Part shown: positions 29,317-36,821 of the stretch, piece after piece
Numbering within the stretch: position 1 is the stretch's first letter
Layout: every line of letters starts with the position of its first letter
Assembly: GCA_023267535.1 (NCBI GenBank)
Contig: JAHFNC010000007.1
Coordinates: 1 to 39,246, forward strand
Direction: 5' to 3'
Length of the DNA: 39,246 bases
Source of the DNA: a bacterium
Lineage (GTDB): Bacteria > Patescibacteriota > Minisyncoccia > Phycocordibacterales > UBA5272
Notes under the pieces: generated by a model
Database searches by the model: none
Told to the model about the DNA's origin: nothing
The model's input: only the letters and a program-made list of their open reading frames with translations
Translations under genes and position numbers: made by a program

Positions 29317-29379
29317 AATGTGAAAGATCAAAAATGTTTTACTGTTATAGACTTTAGCGATTTTTCTAGATTAAGTCAA
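29317..29379 (-). promoter_or_regulatory. Promoter and 5' leader of the HD-GYP gene, shared with the kinase gene
   Basis: Minus strand TTGACT-N17-TAAAGTC then TAACAGTAAAACATTTTTGATCTTTCACATT. Confidence 0.65.
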
Positions 29380-29618
29380 TAATTTAGCAATTTACTTTTC
29401 TGTAATTAAGTAACTACAGACCCGTCAATATACAGTGTCGGGATAATAATAAGGTGCATCATGGCACCTGGTGGCTTTTGGTTTATAGCTACTTTTGGTA
29501 TGCCTAGAATAAAAAATGAAAAACCTAGATAATTTTAGGCAATTAACAAATAAACTTATAAAACACTTACATTATTAAAAACTAAAAAATTATTAATTAA
29601 AAATTAAATTAACAAAAT

Positions 29619-31280
29619 ATGAAGAACTTAATTACACAAAATAAAAAAATAGGACTCATATCTGCAATTGTTGTTGCCGCGCTTGGATTCGCTATGAATA
29701 CGCAAGCTGCGACCATTACAGCGGCTGATGTGGCTCTTCACAATACGGCGACGGATTGTTGGATAATATTAAATGGTAATGTCTACAATCTTACCACATT
29801 CATTCCTCTCCACGCAGGTGGAGCAGCTGTTATCATATCTCAATGTGGTAAGGACGGCACAGCAGTCTTTAATAGTGGTCCTCATCCAGCAGGAACTATT
29901 AATGTGCTTAATCCATTCTTACTTGGACCACTTGGCACAACAGCCACAACACCAGTTTTAACAACTGTAACTGTTACTCCATTAAATCCTACCATGGTAG
30001 CTAGCGATACACTACAATTAGCTGTATCAACTAAGGATCAAGATGGTAGTGCTATTGCTTCGACTTTATCATTCTCATCAAGTAACACTGCTGTAGCGAC
30101 TGTGGATTCTACCGGTTTGGTAACTAGTGTGTCAGCGGGAATAGCACAAATCACTGTCACTGCGGTAAATGGAACTACAACCCTTACCACAAATACAGTA
30201 GTGACTGTAACCCCAATGATAACACCTGTTTTAACTACGGTAACTGTTAGTCCAGCCACTTCTTCCATAATGGTTGGTGGTACACAATTGTTAACAGTTT
30301 CAACCAAAGATCAAAACGGTAACGCTATCGGAGCAACTTCAACCTTCTCATCAAGTAACACAGCTGTTGCCACAGTAAATTCTACTGGAATGGTAACAGG
30401 TGTTGGATCAGGTACAACAACCATTACTGTTACGTCGATGAATGGAACCACAACTGTAACTGGAACTTCTGTTATTACAGTAACGCCAGTAGTTCAAACA
30501 ACACCTGTTTTAACTACGGTAATGGTTACCCCAGCAACAGCTTCCGTGGCAACTGGTGGTGACACTTTACAATTAACAGCTTCACCAAAGGATCAATTTG
30601 GAAATGCAATATCTGCAACAGTTACATTTTCATCAAGTAATCCTGCCATGGCTACGGTCAACAACTCTGGATTAGTTACGGGTGTTGCATCAGGAACTGT
30701 AACTATCACCGCAACAGCAATGAACGGTTCAATAACCGTTACTGGAACCTCTGTTATTACGGTAGTACCAGTACTGGTACCAGAAGCAACAACTGTAACT
30801 GTTACTCCTGTAACATCAACTATAATGGTTGGCGGTACACAGCAATTAACTATCACAGTATCAGATCTAGATGGTGACGCAACAACAACATCATCTACGT
30901 TTTCATCTAGCAATCCTTTAGTAGCTACAGTTAGTAGCACAGGAATGGTAACGGGTGTCGGAGCAGGAACTGTAACTATTACTGCTACCGTAGTAAGTGA
31001 AGGTTCAACCTTTACTGGAACTGCGGTTGTCACAGTGACAGCACCACCAGTTGTAAACAATGAAGAAAACGAGGACGGAAATGAAATGGACAATGGAGAC
31101 CATAACAATGGTAACCAACAAGGAGACCATGAAGATGGTACAAGCACCCCTACGATGAATCATCAAAATGATGAAAACCATGTATCGGTAACATCGACAT
31201 CAACATCAAATCATGGAAACGATAACCACGGGCACAGCAACAGCAATAATGGACGTGGACACGGTAGTCACAATGACTAG
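29619..31280 (+). CDS. Secreted cytochrome b5-like domain protein with four Big_2-type Ig repeats and an Asn/His/Asp-rich tail
   Basis: Signal peptide; HNTATDCWIILNGNVYNLTTFIPLHAGGAAVIISQCGKDGTAVFNSGPHP; four ~90-aa repeats containing TFSSSNxxxATVxSTGxVTGVxxGTxTIT. Confidence 0.88.
   Translation: MKNLITQNKKIGLISAIVVAALGFAMNTQAATITAADVALHNTATDCWIILNGNVYNLTTFIPLHAGGAAVIISQCGKDGTAVFNSGPHPAGTINVLNPFLLGPLGTTATTPVLTTVTVTPLNPTMVASDTLQLAVSTKDQDGSAIASTLSFSSSNTAVATVDSTGLVTSVSAGIAQITVTAVNGTTTLTTNTVVTVTPMITPVLTTVTVSPATSSIMVGGTQLLTVSTKDQNGNAIGATSTFSSSNTAVATVNSTGMVTGVGSGTTTITVTSMNGTTTVTGTSVITVTPVVQTTPVLTTVMVTPATASVATGGDTLQLTASPKDQFGNAISATVTFSSSNPAMATVNNSGLVTGVASGTVTITATAMNGSITVTGTSVITVVPVLVPEATTVTVTPVTSTIMVGGTQQLTITVSDLDGDATTTSSTFSSSNPLVATVSSTGMVTGVGAGTVTITATVVSEGSTFTGTAVVTVTAPPVVNNEENEDGNEMDNGDHNNGNQQGDHEDGTSTPTMNHQNDENHVSVTSTSTSNHGNDNHGHSNSNNGRGHGSHND
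29952..31056 (+). repeat. Four tandem Big_2-type repeats (protein and DNA level)
   Basis: Repeated VTVTP...SSSNxAVATVNSTGMVTGVGSGT...ITVTP units. Confidence 0.85.
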
Positions 31281-31310
31281 TTGGTTAATATAAAAAGTCC
31301 TGACGAATAA

Positions 31311-31350
31311 AATTTAAAGTCCCATTTTTAAAAGTGGGACTTTAAATTTG
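31311..31350. terminator. Bidirectional terminator
   Basis: AAATTTAAAGTCCCA-TTTTTAAAA-GTGGGACTTTAAATTT. Confidence 0.8.
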
Positions 31351-31351
31351 T

Positions 31352-31720
31352 CTAAGAATTTTTAGTATCCTTAACTTGCCAAGAATCTAAAGCAAGAACT
31401 AAAGATACTATAGCTATAGAAACATCACGAAAAAGAATTTGGAAGTCTTGCATATTAAGTATGACAATCAACACCAACATAATTGTTGCTACAGCTGATG
31501 GTAAAAATATTTTTCTACCAGAAATAATCCAAAGAGCGATTATTATTTCTATCGCCCCGAAACTGTGCAGAAGTATCATATCTGGAACAATTCCATGCAT
31601 AAATTTTGGGAAATATCCTATCCAAGAATAAGGATCAAACAACGCATTAATTGGCGGATACAAGAAAGCAAAAGCAACACTAAAGCGCATCAATAGATTA
31701 ACGCTATAATCTCGTAACAT
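31352..31720 (-). CDS. DoxX-like small membrane protein
   Basis: 122 aa with 3-4 TM segments; RFSVAFAFLYPPINALF...LLHSFGAIEIIIALWIISG. Confidence 0.55.
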   Translation of the reverse strand: MLRDYSVNLLMRFSVAFAFLYPPINALFDPYSWIGYFPKFMHGIVPDMILLHSFGAIEIIIALWIISGRKIFLPSAVATIMLVLIVILNMQDFQILFRDVSIAIVSLVLALDSWQVKDTKNS

Positions 31721-31722
31721 AA

Positions 31723-32211
31723 TTATTTAACAATGATAGTCCCTTTGTCACTGGCATTGCCATGATTGTGGTATCCCCATGTACCGACTTTTTCAAAAGT
31801 GAAAGAATAAGTTGCACCAGCAGAACACTGATCGAATGCCGTACCAGTAGTATCTGGACAATGTTTATCTTTTGTCGTTCCGCTATATCCTTCGTGTGTT
31901 GGATGAGGATTTGAAGCTACCCACATTTCATCCCCGCCTTTGTTTGTAAATGTAACTTTACTGCCTTTAGATATAACTACAGTTGATGGCGAAAAACCAT
32001 TAGGGCCATAAACAACATTTACTGTCATCGGCGGAATCTCTGCAAGTTTAGAACTAGAGGAAGTTGAAGGAATTTCTGTTGTAACAACAGGACTCCCTTT
32101 GTTAATAGCTACAGTATTTACAACAGAAGTAGAGCTTCCTTTGTAAAAATAAAGTAGAGCTCCGATTACTAAAACAGCAACCACAATCCAAACAATCTTT
32201 GATGTTTTCAT
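31723..32211 (-). CDS. Membrane-anchored cupredoxin-like protein
   Basis: N-terminal TM; VNVVYGPNGFSPSTVVISKGSKVTFTNKGGDEMWVASNPHPTH...GTWGYHNHGNASDKGTIIVK. Confidence 0.85.
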   Translation of the reverse strand: MKTSKIVWIVVAVLVIGALLYFYKGSSTSVVNTVAINKGSPVVTTEIPSTSSSSKLAEIPPMTVNVVYGPNGFSPSTVVISKGSKVTFTNKGGDEMWVASNPHPTHEGYSGTTKDKHCPDTTGTAFDQCSAGATYSFTFEKVGTWGYHNHGNASDKGTIIVK

Positions 32212-32270
32212 ATTTTTTTAATTAATTATTAATATAAATTGTTATATAAAAAGTGTAACATATATTTACC

Positions 32271-32591
32271 CTAGTGGTAGGAGTTATCACTTTTTTTGTT
32301 TTTATAATCCTTGTGAAAATTTACCCAATGCCTATGTTCAACATAAACAATCTTCCACCACTTAAGGCCAGTAAGAAAACCGCCGACAGCACCCAATAGA
32401 GTTACAATTAGAAAAACAAATATAGTTTTAGAATTGTATAAAATTCCAAAACTCTCATTATATTCAGTTAAAATGTTTTGATTTAATTGAATTTTAATAA
32501 ATCCAATTAAAAAAAGTTCATATACAATAAACCCGATCAACCCCCCAAGAAAAACAGTTAAAATAATATAGACTAGTTTTTTTAAATTCAT
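32271..32591 (-). CDS. Small membrane protein, unknown function
   Basis: 106 aa with two TM segments. Confidence 0.55.
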   Translation of the reverse strand: MNLKKLVYIILTVFLGGLIGFIVYELFLIGFIKIQLNQNILTEYNESFGILYNSKTIFVFLIVTLLGAVGGFLTGLKWWKIVYVEHRHWVNFHKDYKNKKSDNSYH

Positions 32592-32648
32592 TTTATATAT
32601 AGATTATTATCTTATAAAGATACATATATTGTACACCCATTTTTAAAA

Positions 32649-32736
32649 TGGCTCCGTGGGTAGGGGTATCGGTCACAGTTTCTATTCCTCACTACGCTCG
32701 TCATAATAGAAACCGCGACCCCGTATTCGATCCCTA
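32649..32736. repeat. Imperfect palindrome with arms resembling the 3' part of tRNA-Asn
   Basis: GCTCCGTGGGTAGGG (32651-32665) is identical to the 3' end of tRNA-Asn at 32818-32832; TTCGATCCCTA (32726-32736, opposite strand) matches its T-loop; centre TTTCTATTCCTCACTACGCTCGTCATAATAGAAA. Confidence 0.6.
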
Positions 32737-32782
32737 ACGTAAGCCAAGCAGTTGGCTTACTCCTTTAGAAACGAAAAGAAAA

Positions 32783-32816
32783 ATCCTCAGGTGCAAGACC
32801 TGAGGATTTTTCTTTT
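32783..32816. terminator. Terminator downstream of tRNA-Asn (palindromic)
   Basis: GAAAAATCCTCAGGT-GCAAG-ACCTGAGGATTTTTC. Confidence 0.8.
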
Positions 32817-32856
32817 TGCTCCGTGGGTAGGGATCGAACCTACGACCAATTGGTTA

Positions 32857-33433
32857 CATTTATCCTTAAATTTCTAAAAGGGATGGACTATATCATCATC
32901 CACATACTTTTGTATGTTTGGACGCGAGGCGCTTCGGACCAAAATTAATTTTTGGCACTACTCCTAAAAAGGATAGTCTCTACACCTTCCCGTTCACCAT
33001 TTAATGTGTGCACGGGCTTGGCTCGGTATTACCCACGACTTAACACGTTTCGGGCTTCACCGAGTTCACCTCGTTTTCGACCTAAGTTACCTTAGGAAGC
33101 TGCGTCATACCCGCATGGATTTCTCTATGACAATTTGCACAGACAAGAATACATTTATCAATTTCTTTCTTTATTTTTTCCCACGACCTTGTGACACCTC
33201 TTGCAGATAAACCGAAGTCTTTCTGCTTTGGGTCACTGTGGTGAAAATCTAAAGCGTCCGCACATTTTTTATAGTTACAAATCATGCATTTACCGCCTTT
33301 GTATTCTCTAGCCATAACACGAAGTTTTTTACGACGCTCGATTACAGCTTTTTTCAAATACTCTTTGCGGTCGGCATATTTTCTTTTATCTGGCATATAC
33401 ATTAGTGTATACCAAAAAGGAAATTAATAATTC
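32857..33433 (-). other. Group I intron (IC3-like) in the anticodon loop of tRNA-Asn
   Basis: 5' exon ends in U, intron ends in G; Q-like AATACCGAGCCAAGCC (33015-33030), R/P7 GGTGTAGAGACTATCC (32971-32986), S/P7' GATATAGTCC (32885-32894); IGS GCAGC (33099-33103) pairs with exon GCUGU through a terminal G.U. Confidence 0.92.
33082..33402 (-). CDS. Intron-encoded HNH homing endonuclease
   Basis: 106 aa; CMICNYKKCADALDFHHSDPKQKDF...CILVCANCHREIHAG, the Cys-containing HNH motif. Confidence 0.9.
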   Translation of the reverse strand: MYMPDKRKYADRKEYLKKAVIERRKKLRVMAREYKGGKCMICNYKKCADALDFHHSDPKQKDFGLSARGVTRSWEKIKKEIDKCILVCANCHREIHAGMTQLPKVT

Positions 33434-33561
33434 ACAGCCAACTGCTCTACCGCTGAGCTACCACGGAATATTTAATTTTAAAATAACAATTTATTTTGTT
33501 TTCAATTGTTATCACTACTTTATTTTGTAGTTTTTTAATTCTAGCACATCTATTTTTGAAA

Positions 33562-33597
33562 AACAAAACAAGCAAAAATGCTTGTTTTGTTTTTGTC
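33562..33597 (-). terminator. Terminator of the DUF378 gene
   Basis: AAAACAAGCAAAAATGCTTGTTTT followed by T-rich sequence. Confidence 0.65.
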
Positions 33598-33614
33598 ATG
33601 ACAATGTTAAATGA

Positions 33615-33797
33615 TTAAAAAATCATCCAAACAGAAGCCGCACCTACAAGAACGTAGACAATAGCTTCTAGCCATGAGAATGATCCTAGAATCATATGGA
33701 TGATATTCCAATCACTACCCATAAGCATTCCAAGACCAATCAATCCCCAGTTAAGACCTCCGACTATTACTAAAATACGTGAAACTTGTTTTAGCAT
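33615..33797 (-). CDS. DUF378 family small membrane protein
   Basis: 60 aa; LVIVGGLNWGLIGL...LEAIVYVLVGAASVWMI. Confidence 0.85.
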   Translation of the reverse strand: MLKQVSRILVIVGGLNWGLIGLGMLMGSDWNIIHMILGSFSWLEAIVYVLVGAASVWMIF

Positions 33798-33892
33798 ATT
33801 TTAATGACGAAAATCTTCTTAATAAAAGATATTTCGCATACATATAGTTTATTCCTAATAAAGAGGAAAAGCTACTAGACAATTCACAGGAA

Positions 33893-34474
33893 TTATTTTT
33901 CAAATTTAAAGCTTGAAAATTCAGGCAAAACCGACTTCCCTTCTATTAATCTAAAATAAACTTCTGCGGCCGATAATGCTCCAGTTAATGCGTTGTGTGG
34001 TTTTGGTTCATCTGGTATTCCTGCCATATTTAAAAGTACATCTAAATTAAGAGTGGATTTTCTTTCTTTCATTGGAATAGGTTCTTTGTTTAGTAGAAGT
34101 TTTGCACATACCGCACTATGCAAATCAAATGCTCTGTATGGAATCTTACAATCAACTCCCTCTCTCACAAAAGACATATTCAAAAAAATAATATCAGCGG
34201 CAACGTTTTGTCCAACAACAGTTCTGCCATCAGATTCATCTAAAAACTTTTTCAATTGTTCAAGTCCTTCTTTTTGAGATAAAGGAATTTTTTCTAATTG
34301 TTCTTTTGTAAAACCATTAATAGCCAATCCTTCATCGTCCAAAAAGGCTCCGTCAAAAGGTTTCATCTCAAGATATATTCTTCTCTCTGGATTACTTAAA
34401 TCAATGGCTCCGACAGAAATAAGGGAGCATCTGCAAAAATCAATACCGGTCATCTCACAATCAATTGATATCAT
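33893..34474 (-). CDS. DnaQ-like 3'-5' exonuclease
   Basis: MISIDCEMTGID (DxE), GQNVAADIIFLNM, PHNALTGALSAAEVYF. Confidence 0.85.
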   Translation of the reverse strand: MISIDCEMTGIDFCRCSLISVGAIDLSNPERRIYLEMKPFDGAFLDDEGLAINGFTKEQLEKIPLSQKEGLEQLKKFLDESDGRTVVGQNVAADIIFLNMSFVREGVDCKIPYRAFDLHSAVCAKLLLNKEPIPMKERKSTLNLDVLLNMAGIPDEPKPHNALTGALSAAEVYFRLIEGKSVLPEFSSFKFEK

Positions 34475-34611
34475 AATAAAAGAATAATATCATACATCTT
34501 AAACTAATTTATGATGACACACCTGACATTTTGTGTTATCATAAAACCATCTGGCCATGTGGGCCATTTATTATTGGCCCTGTTATAAAGACCAATCTAA
34601 TATCTACAATT

Positions 34612-36087
34612 ATGGCAATAGAAAAACAAATACCTCAGGGTGGCGAGGCTGTGCTTCGTTTTGAGGATTTAACATTTAAATACGGAGAAAATAGAATCAT
34701 TTTAAAAGAGGCTAATTTTGTTGTGCGCAAAGGAATCAAATTAACTTTAATGGGACAAAATGGTGCTGGAAAGTCCACCCTCTTTTCTTTAATTACAGGA
34801 GAGCAAAAGCCTGAAGAAGGCAGAGTTATAATTGGGCAAAATTTAAAAGTATCTATTGCTAAACAATTTATTCCTCATACTAAATGGGAAATAACTGTTC
34901 GTGATTTCTTGCAAGAAGCCTTTGACGAAAAAGTTTACGATATTGATAAAAAAGCAAAAGATATTTTTAAGGTGATAAATCTAAATATAGATTTAGACAA
35001 AAAAATCCGTGAATTGTCCGGTGGACAAAAAGGAAGACTACTAATTGCTCAAGCTCTAGTACAAAAGCCAGATATATTGCTACTAGATGAACCAACTAAT
35101 AATCTTGATAAAGAAGGAGTTAAACTTCTTATGGAATTTCTAAAAGATTACGAAGGAACAGTGATAGTTATTTCTCACGATTCTGCCTTTTTAAATTCTT
35201 TCACTCACGGGGTGTTATATATGAATACTCAAAACTACCAGACTGAACAATATACCGGTAACTATTACAAAGTGGTAGAAGATATTAAAAGAAGAGTTGA
35301 AAAAGAACAGAGATCAAACGCTCAATTGGAAAAAGAAATTATTGGCAATAAAGAAAAAGTAAACTTCTTTGCTCACAAAGGAGGAAAGATGCGTAAGTTA
35401 GCGGCAAAACTAAAAGATGAAGTGGAAGAAATGGAAGACAGTAAGGTTGATGTTAGAAAAGAAGATAGAACTATAAAAAATTTCTCTATCAGTTGCCAAG
35501 AAGAAATTGGCGGAGTGATTGTTAAATTTGATGCCGTTGAAATGCTAGACAATGGAAAAGTTGTAACTAAGAAAGTAGACATTGAACTTCGTAAAGGAGA
35601 CAAGCTTCATATTACTGGACCAAATGGAGTTGGGAAAACTACGCTACTTGAAAGAATCGCCAAGAGAAAAGCTAAAGGTGTCACCATACAAGAAGATATA
35701 AATATCGGTTATTACAGACAAGACTTTTCTACTTTAGATTTTGATAAAAGTGCTTATCAAGAATTGGCACAAATTTTAAAAAAGTTAGATGATCAACTAG
35801 TTAGAAAAACTGCGGCTCACATGTTGCTTGGTTCGGAAGCATTAAAATCAAAAATTGGATTATTATCAGAAGGACAGAAAGGATTACTGATGTTTGCTTA
35901 TCTTCGTTTACAAGTCCCTGGCCTTCTTATATTAGATGAACCAACCAACCACATAAACTTCCGACACATTCCAGCCATTGCTGAAGCTATCAAAAATTAC
36001 GAAGGCCCTGTTATAATCGTCTCTCACGTCAATGATTTTGTAAGACAGCTTGGAATCACTCAAACTCTTGATTTAGGAAAAATATAA
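34612..36087 (+). CDS. ABC-F family ATPase
   Basis: Two ATPase domains: GQNGAGKST, LSGGQKGRLLIAQAL, LLLDEPTNNLD; GPNGVGKTT, LSEGQKGLL, LILDEPTNHI; ATG at 34612 is the probable start (listed ORF starts at 34531). Confidence 0.93.
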   Translation: MAIEKQIPQGGEAVLRFEDLTFKYGENRIILKEANFVVRKGIKLTLMGQNGAGKSTLFSLITGEQKPEEGRVIIGQNLKVSIAKQFIPHTKWEITVRDFLQEAFDEKVYDIDKKAKDIFKVINLNIDLDKKIRELSGGQKGRLLIAQALVQKPDILLLDEPTNNLDKEGVKLLMEFLKDYEGTVIVISHDSAFLNSFTHGVLYMNTQNYQTEQYTGNYYKVVEDIKRRVEKEQRSNAQLEKEIIGNKEKVNFFAHKGGKMRKLAAKLKDEVEEMEDSKVDVRKEDRTIKNFSISCQEEIGGVIVKFDAVEMLDNGKVVTKKVDIELRKGDKLHITGPNGVGKTTLLERIAKRKAKGVTIQEDINIGYYRQDFSTLDFDKSAYQELAQILKKLDDQLVRKTAAHMLLGSEALKSKIGLLSEGQKGLLMFAYLRLQVPGLLILDEPTNHINFRHIPAIAEAIKNYEGPVIIVSHVNDFVRQLGITQTLDLGKI

Positions 36088-36092
36088 CAAAA

Positions 36093-36123
36093 CAAAAATC
36101 CACCTTTCGGTGGATTTTTGTTT
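36093..36123. terminator. Intrinsic terminator
   Basis: AAAAATCCACCTTTCGGTGGATTTTTG. Confidence 0.8.
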
Positions 36124-36134
36124 AATCAAAACGA

Positions 36135-36416
36135 TTAGAATGATCTGCGAGGACGATCCTCTCTCTTCTCCATTGGACGAGCAACATTCACTGTTAGACG
36201 ACGTCCCTCGAATTCTTTATCGTGGTACATGTCTATAGCTTTGTTGGCATCTTCCTCAGAAGCCATCTCTACGAATCCAAAACCCTTTGAACGGTTTGTC
36301 ATCTTATCGTTGATAATTTGAGCTGAAACAACAGTTCCAGCTTTTGAGAAATGATTTTTAAGGTCATCGCTTGTAGAAGTGTAAGGAATTCCTCCTACGA
36401 ATAATTTTGTGGTCAT
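36135..36416 (-). CDS. RRM-type RNA-binding protein
   Basis: KLFVGGIPYTSTSDDLKNHFS (RNP2), KGFGFVEM (RNP1), Arg-rich tail. Confidence 0.95.
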   Translation of the reverse strand: MTTKLFVGGIPYTSTSDDLKNHFSKAGTVVSAQIINDKMTNRSKGFGFVEMASEEDANKAIDMYHDKEFEGRRLTVNVARPMEKREDRPRRSF

Positions 36417-36569
36417 TTAAAAAAATTTAAACTTATTAAAGTAAGGCACAAACACAATTAACAAAACAAAACTTTGCAAACTGAGAAAGACACTTACTAG
36501 GGAACAATATAACACAGAAACAATAATTAGTCACGGCCTTAATTAATAAAAGACAATTATAAACAAAAA

Positions 36570-36593
36570 AACCATTGCCAAGTAATGGTTTTA
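36570..36593 (-). terminator. Minus-strand terminator
   Basis: Minus strand AAAACCATTACTTGGCAATGGTTTTTTTG. Confidence 0.65.
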
Positions 36594-36599
36594 AAAACT

Positions 36600-36629
36600 T
36601 TGACTTGCTTTTGTTAAAATATATGTTAT
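36600..36629 (+). promoter_or_regulatory. Promoter of the candidate ncRNA
   Basis: TTGACT (36600-36605) with -10 candidates TATGTT (16-nt spacer) or TGTTAT (18-nt spacer). Confidence 0.55.
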
Positions 36630-36635
36630 GTTTAA

Positions 36636-36806
36636 GCTGGGTTTGTGGATCGACACCATTCCATGGAAACAGTCGACGTCGTGTGGGTGAGTAAGTCCCC
36701 ACATGTGAGTGTGTCAAAGCTCACTTAGGTGTATCTCACAGGACACCTAAAGACAGATCTTGCAATACCTACCCGTCAATCTCCCCTTGTTGACGGGTTC
36801 TTTTTT
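36636..36806 (+). ncRNA. Candidate ncRNA with serial hairpins and an intrinsic terminator
   Basis: Hairpins TGTGGG/CCCACA, GTGAG/CTCAC, TTAGGTGT/ACACCTAA and terminator ACCCGTCAA/TTGACGGGT, all with 10-nt loops; U tract after the last. Confidence 0.6.
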
Positions 36807-36821
36807 TGATTATTTGAATTA

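Larger units (their letters stand above)
32819..33467 (-). tRNA. tRNA-Asn(GUU) interrupted by a group I intron; exons 33434..33467 and 32819..32856
   Basis: Joined exons TCCGTGGTAGCTCAGCGGTAGAGCAGTTGGCTGT|TAACCAATTGGTCGTAGGTTCGATCCCTACCCACGGAG form a complete cloverleaf: 7-bp acceptor, GCTC/GAGC D stem, GTTGG/CCAAT anticodon stem, loop CTGTTAA, GTAGG-TTCGATC-CCTAC T arm. CCA not encoded. Confidence 0.93.

Noticed and set aside
30593-31147. 184-aa ORF antisense to the Big_2 repeats
   Set aside because: Low-complexity shadow ORF of the repetitive sense gene.
32640-32765. A second complete tRNA gene
   Set aside because: Only the acceptor/T-arm-like parts are present; no D arm or anticodon arm can be assembled.
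33004-33210. Plus-strand 68-aa ORF inside the tRNA intron
   Set aside because: Antisense to the ribozyme core and HNH ORF; no RBS or recognisable domain.
36436-36717. Minus-strand 93-aa ORF
   Set aside because: Runs through the ncRNA promoter, hairpins and a terminator; no RBS evidence or domain.
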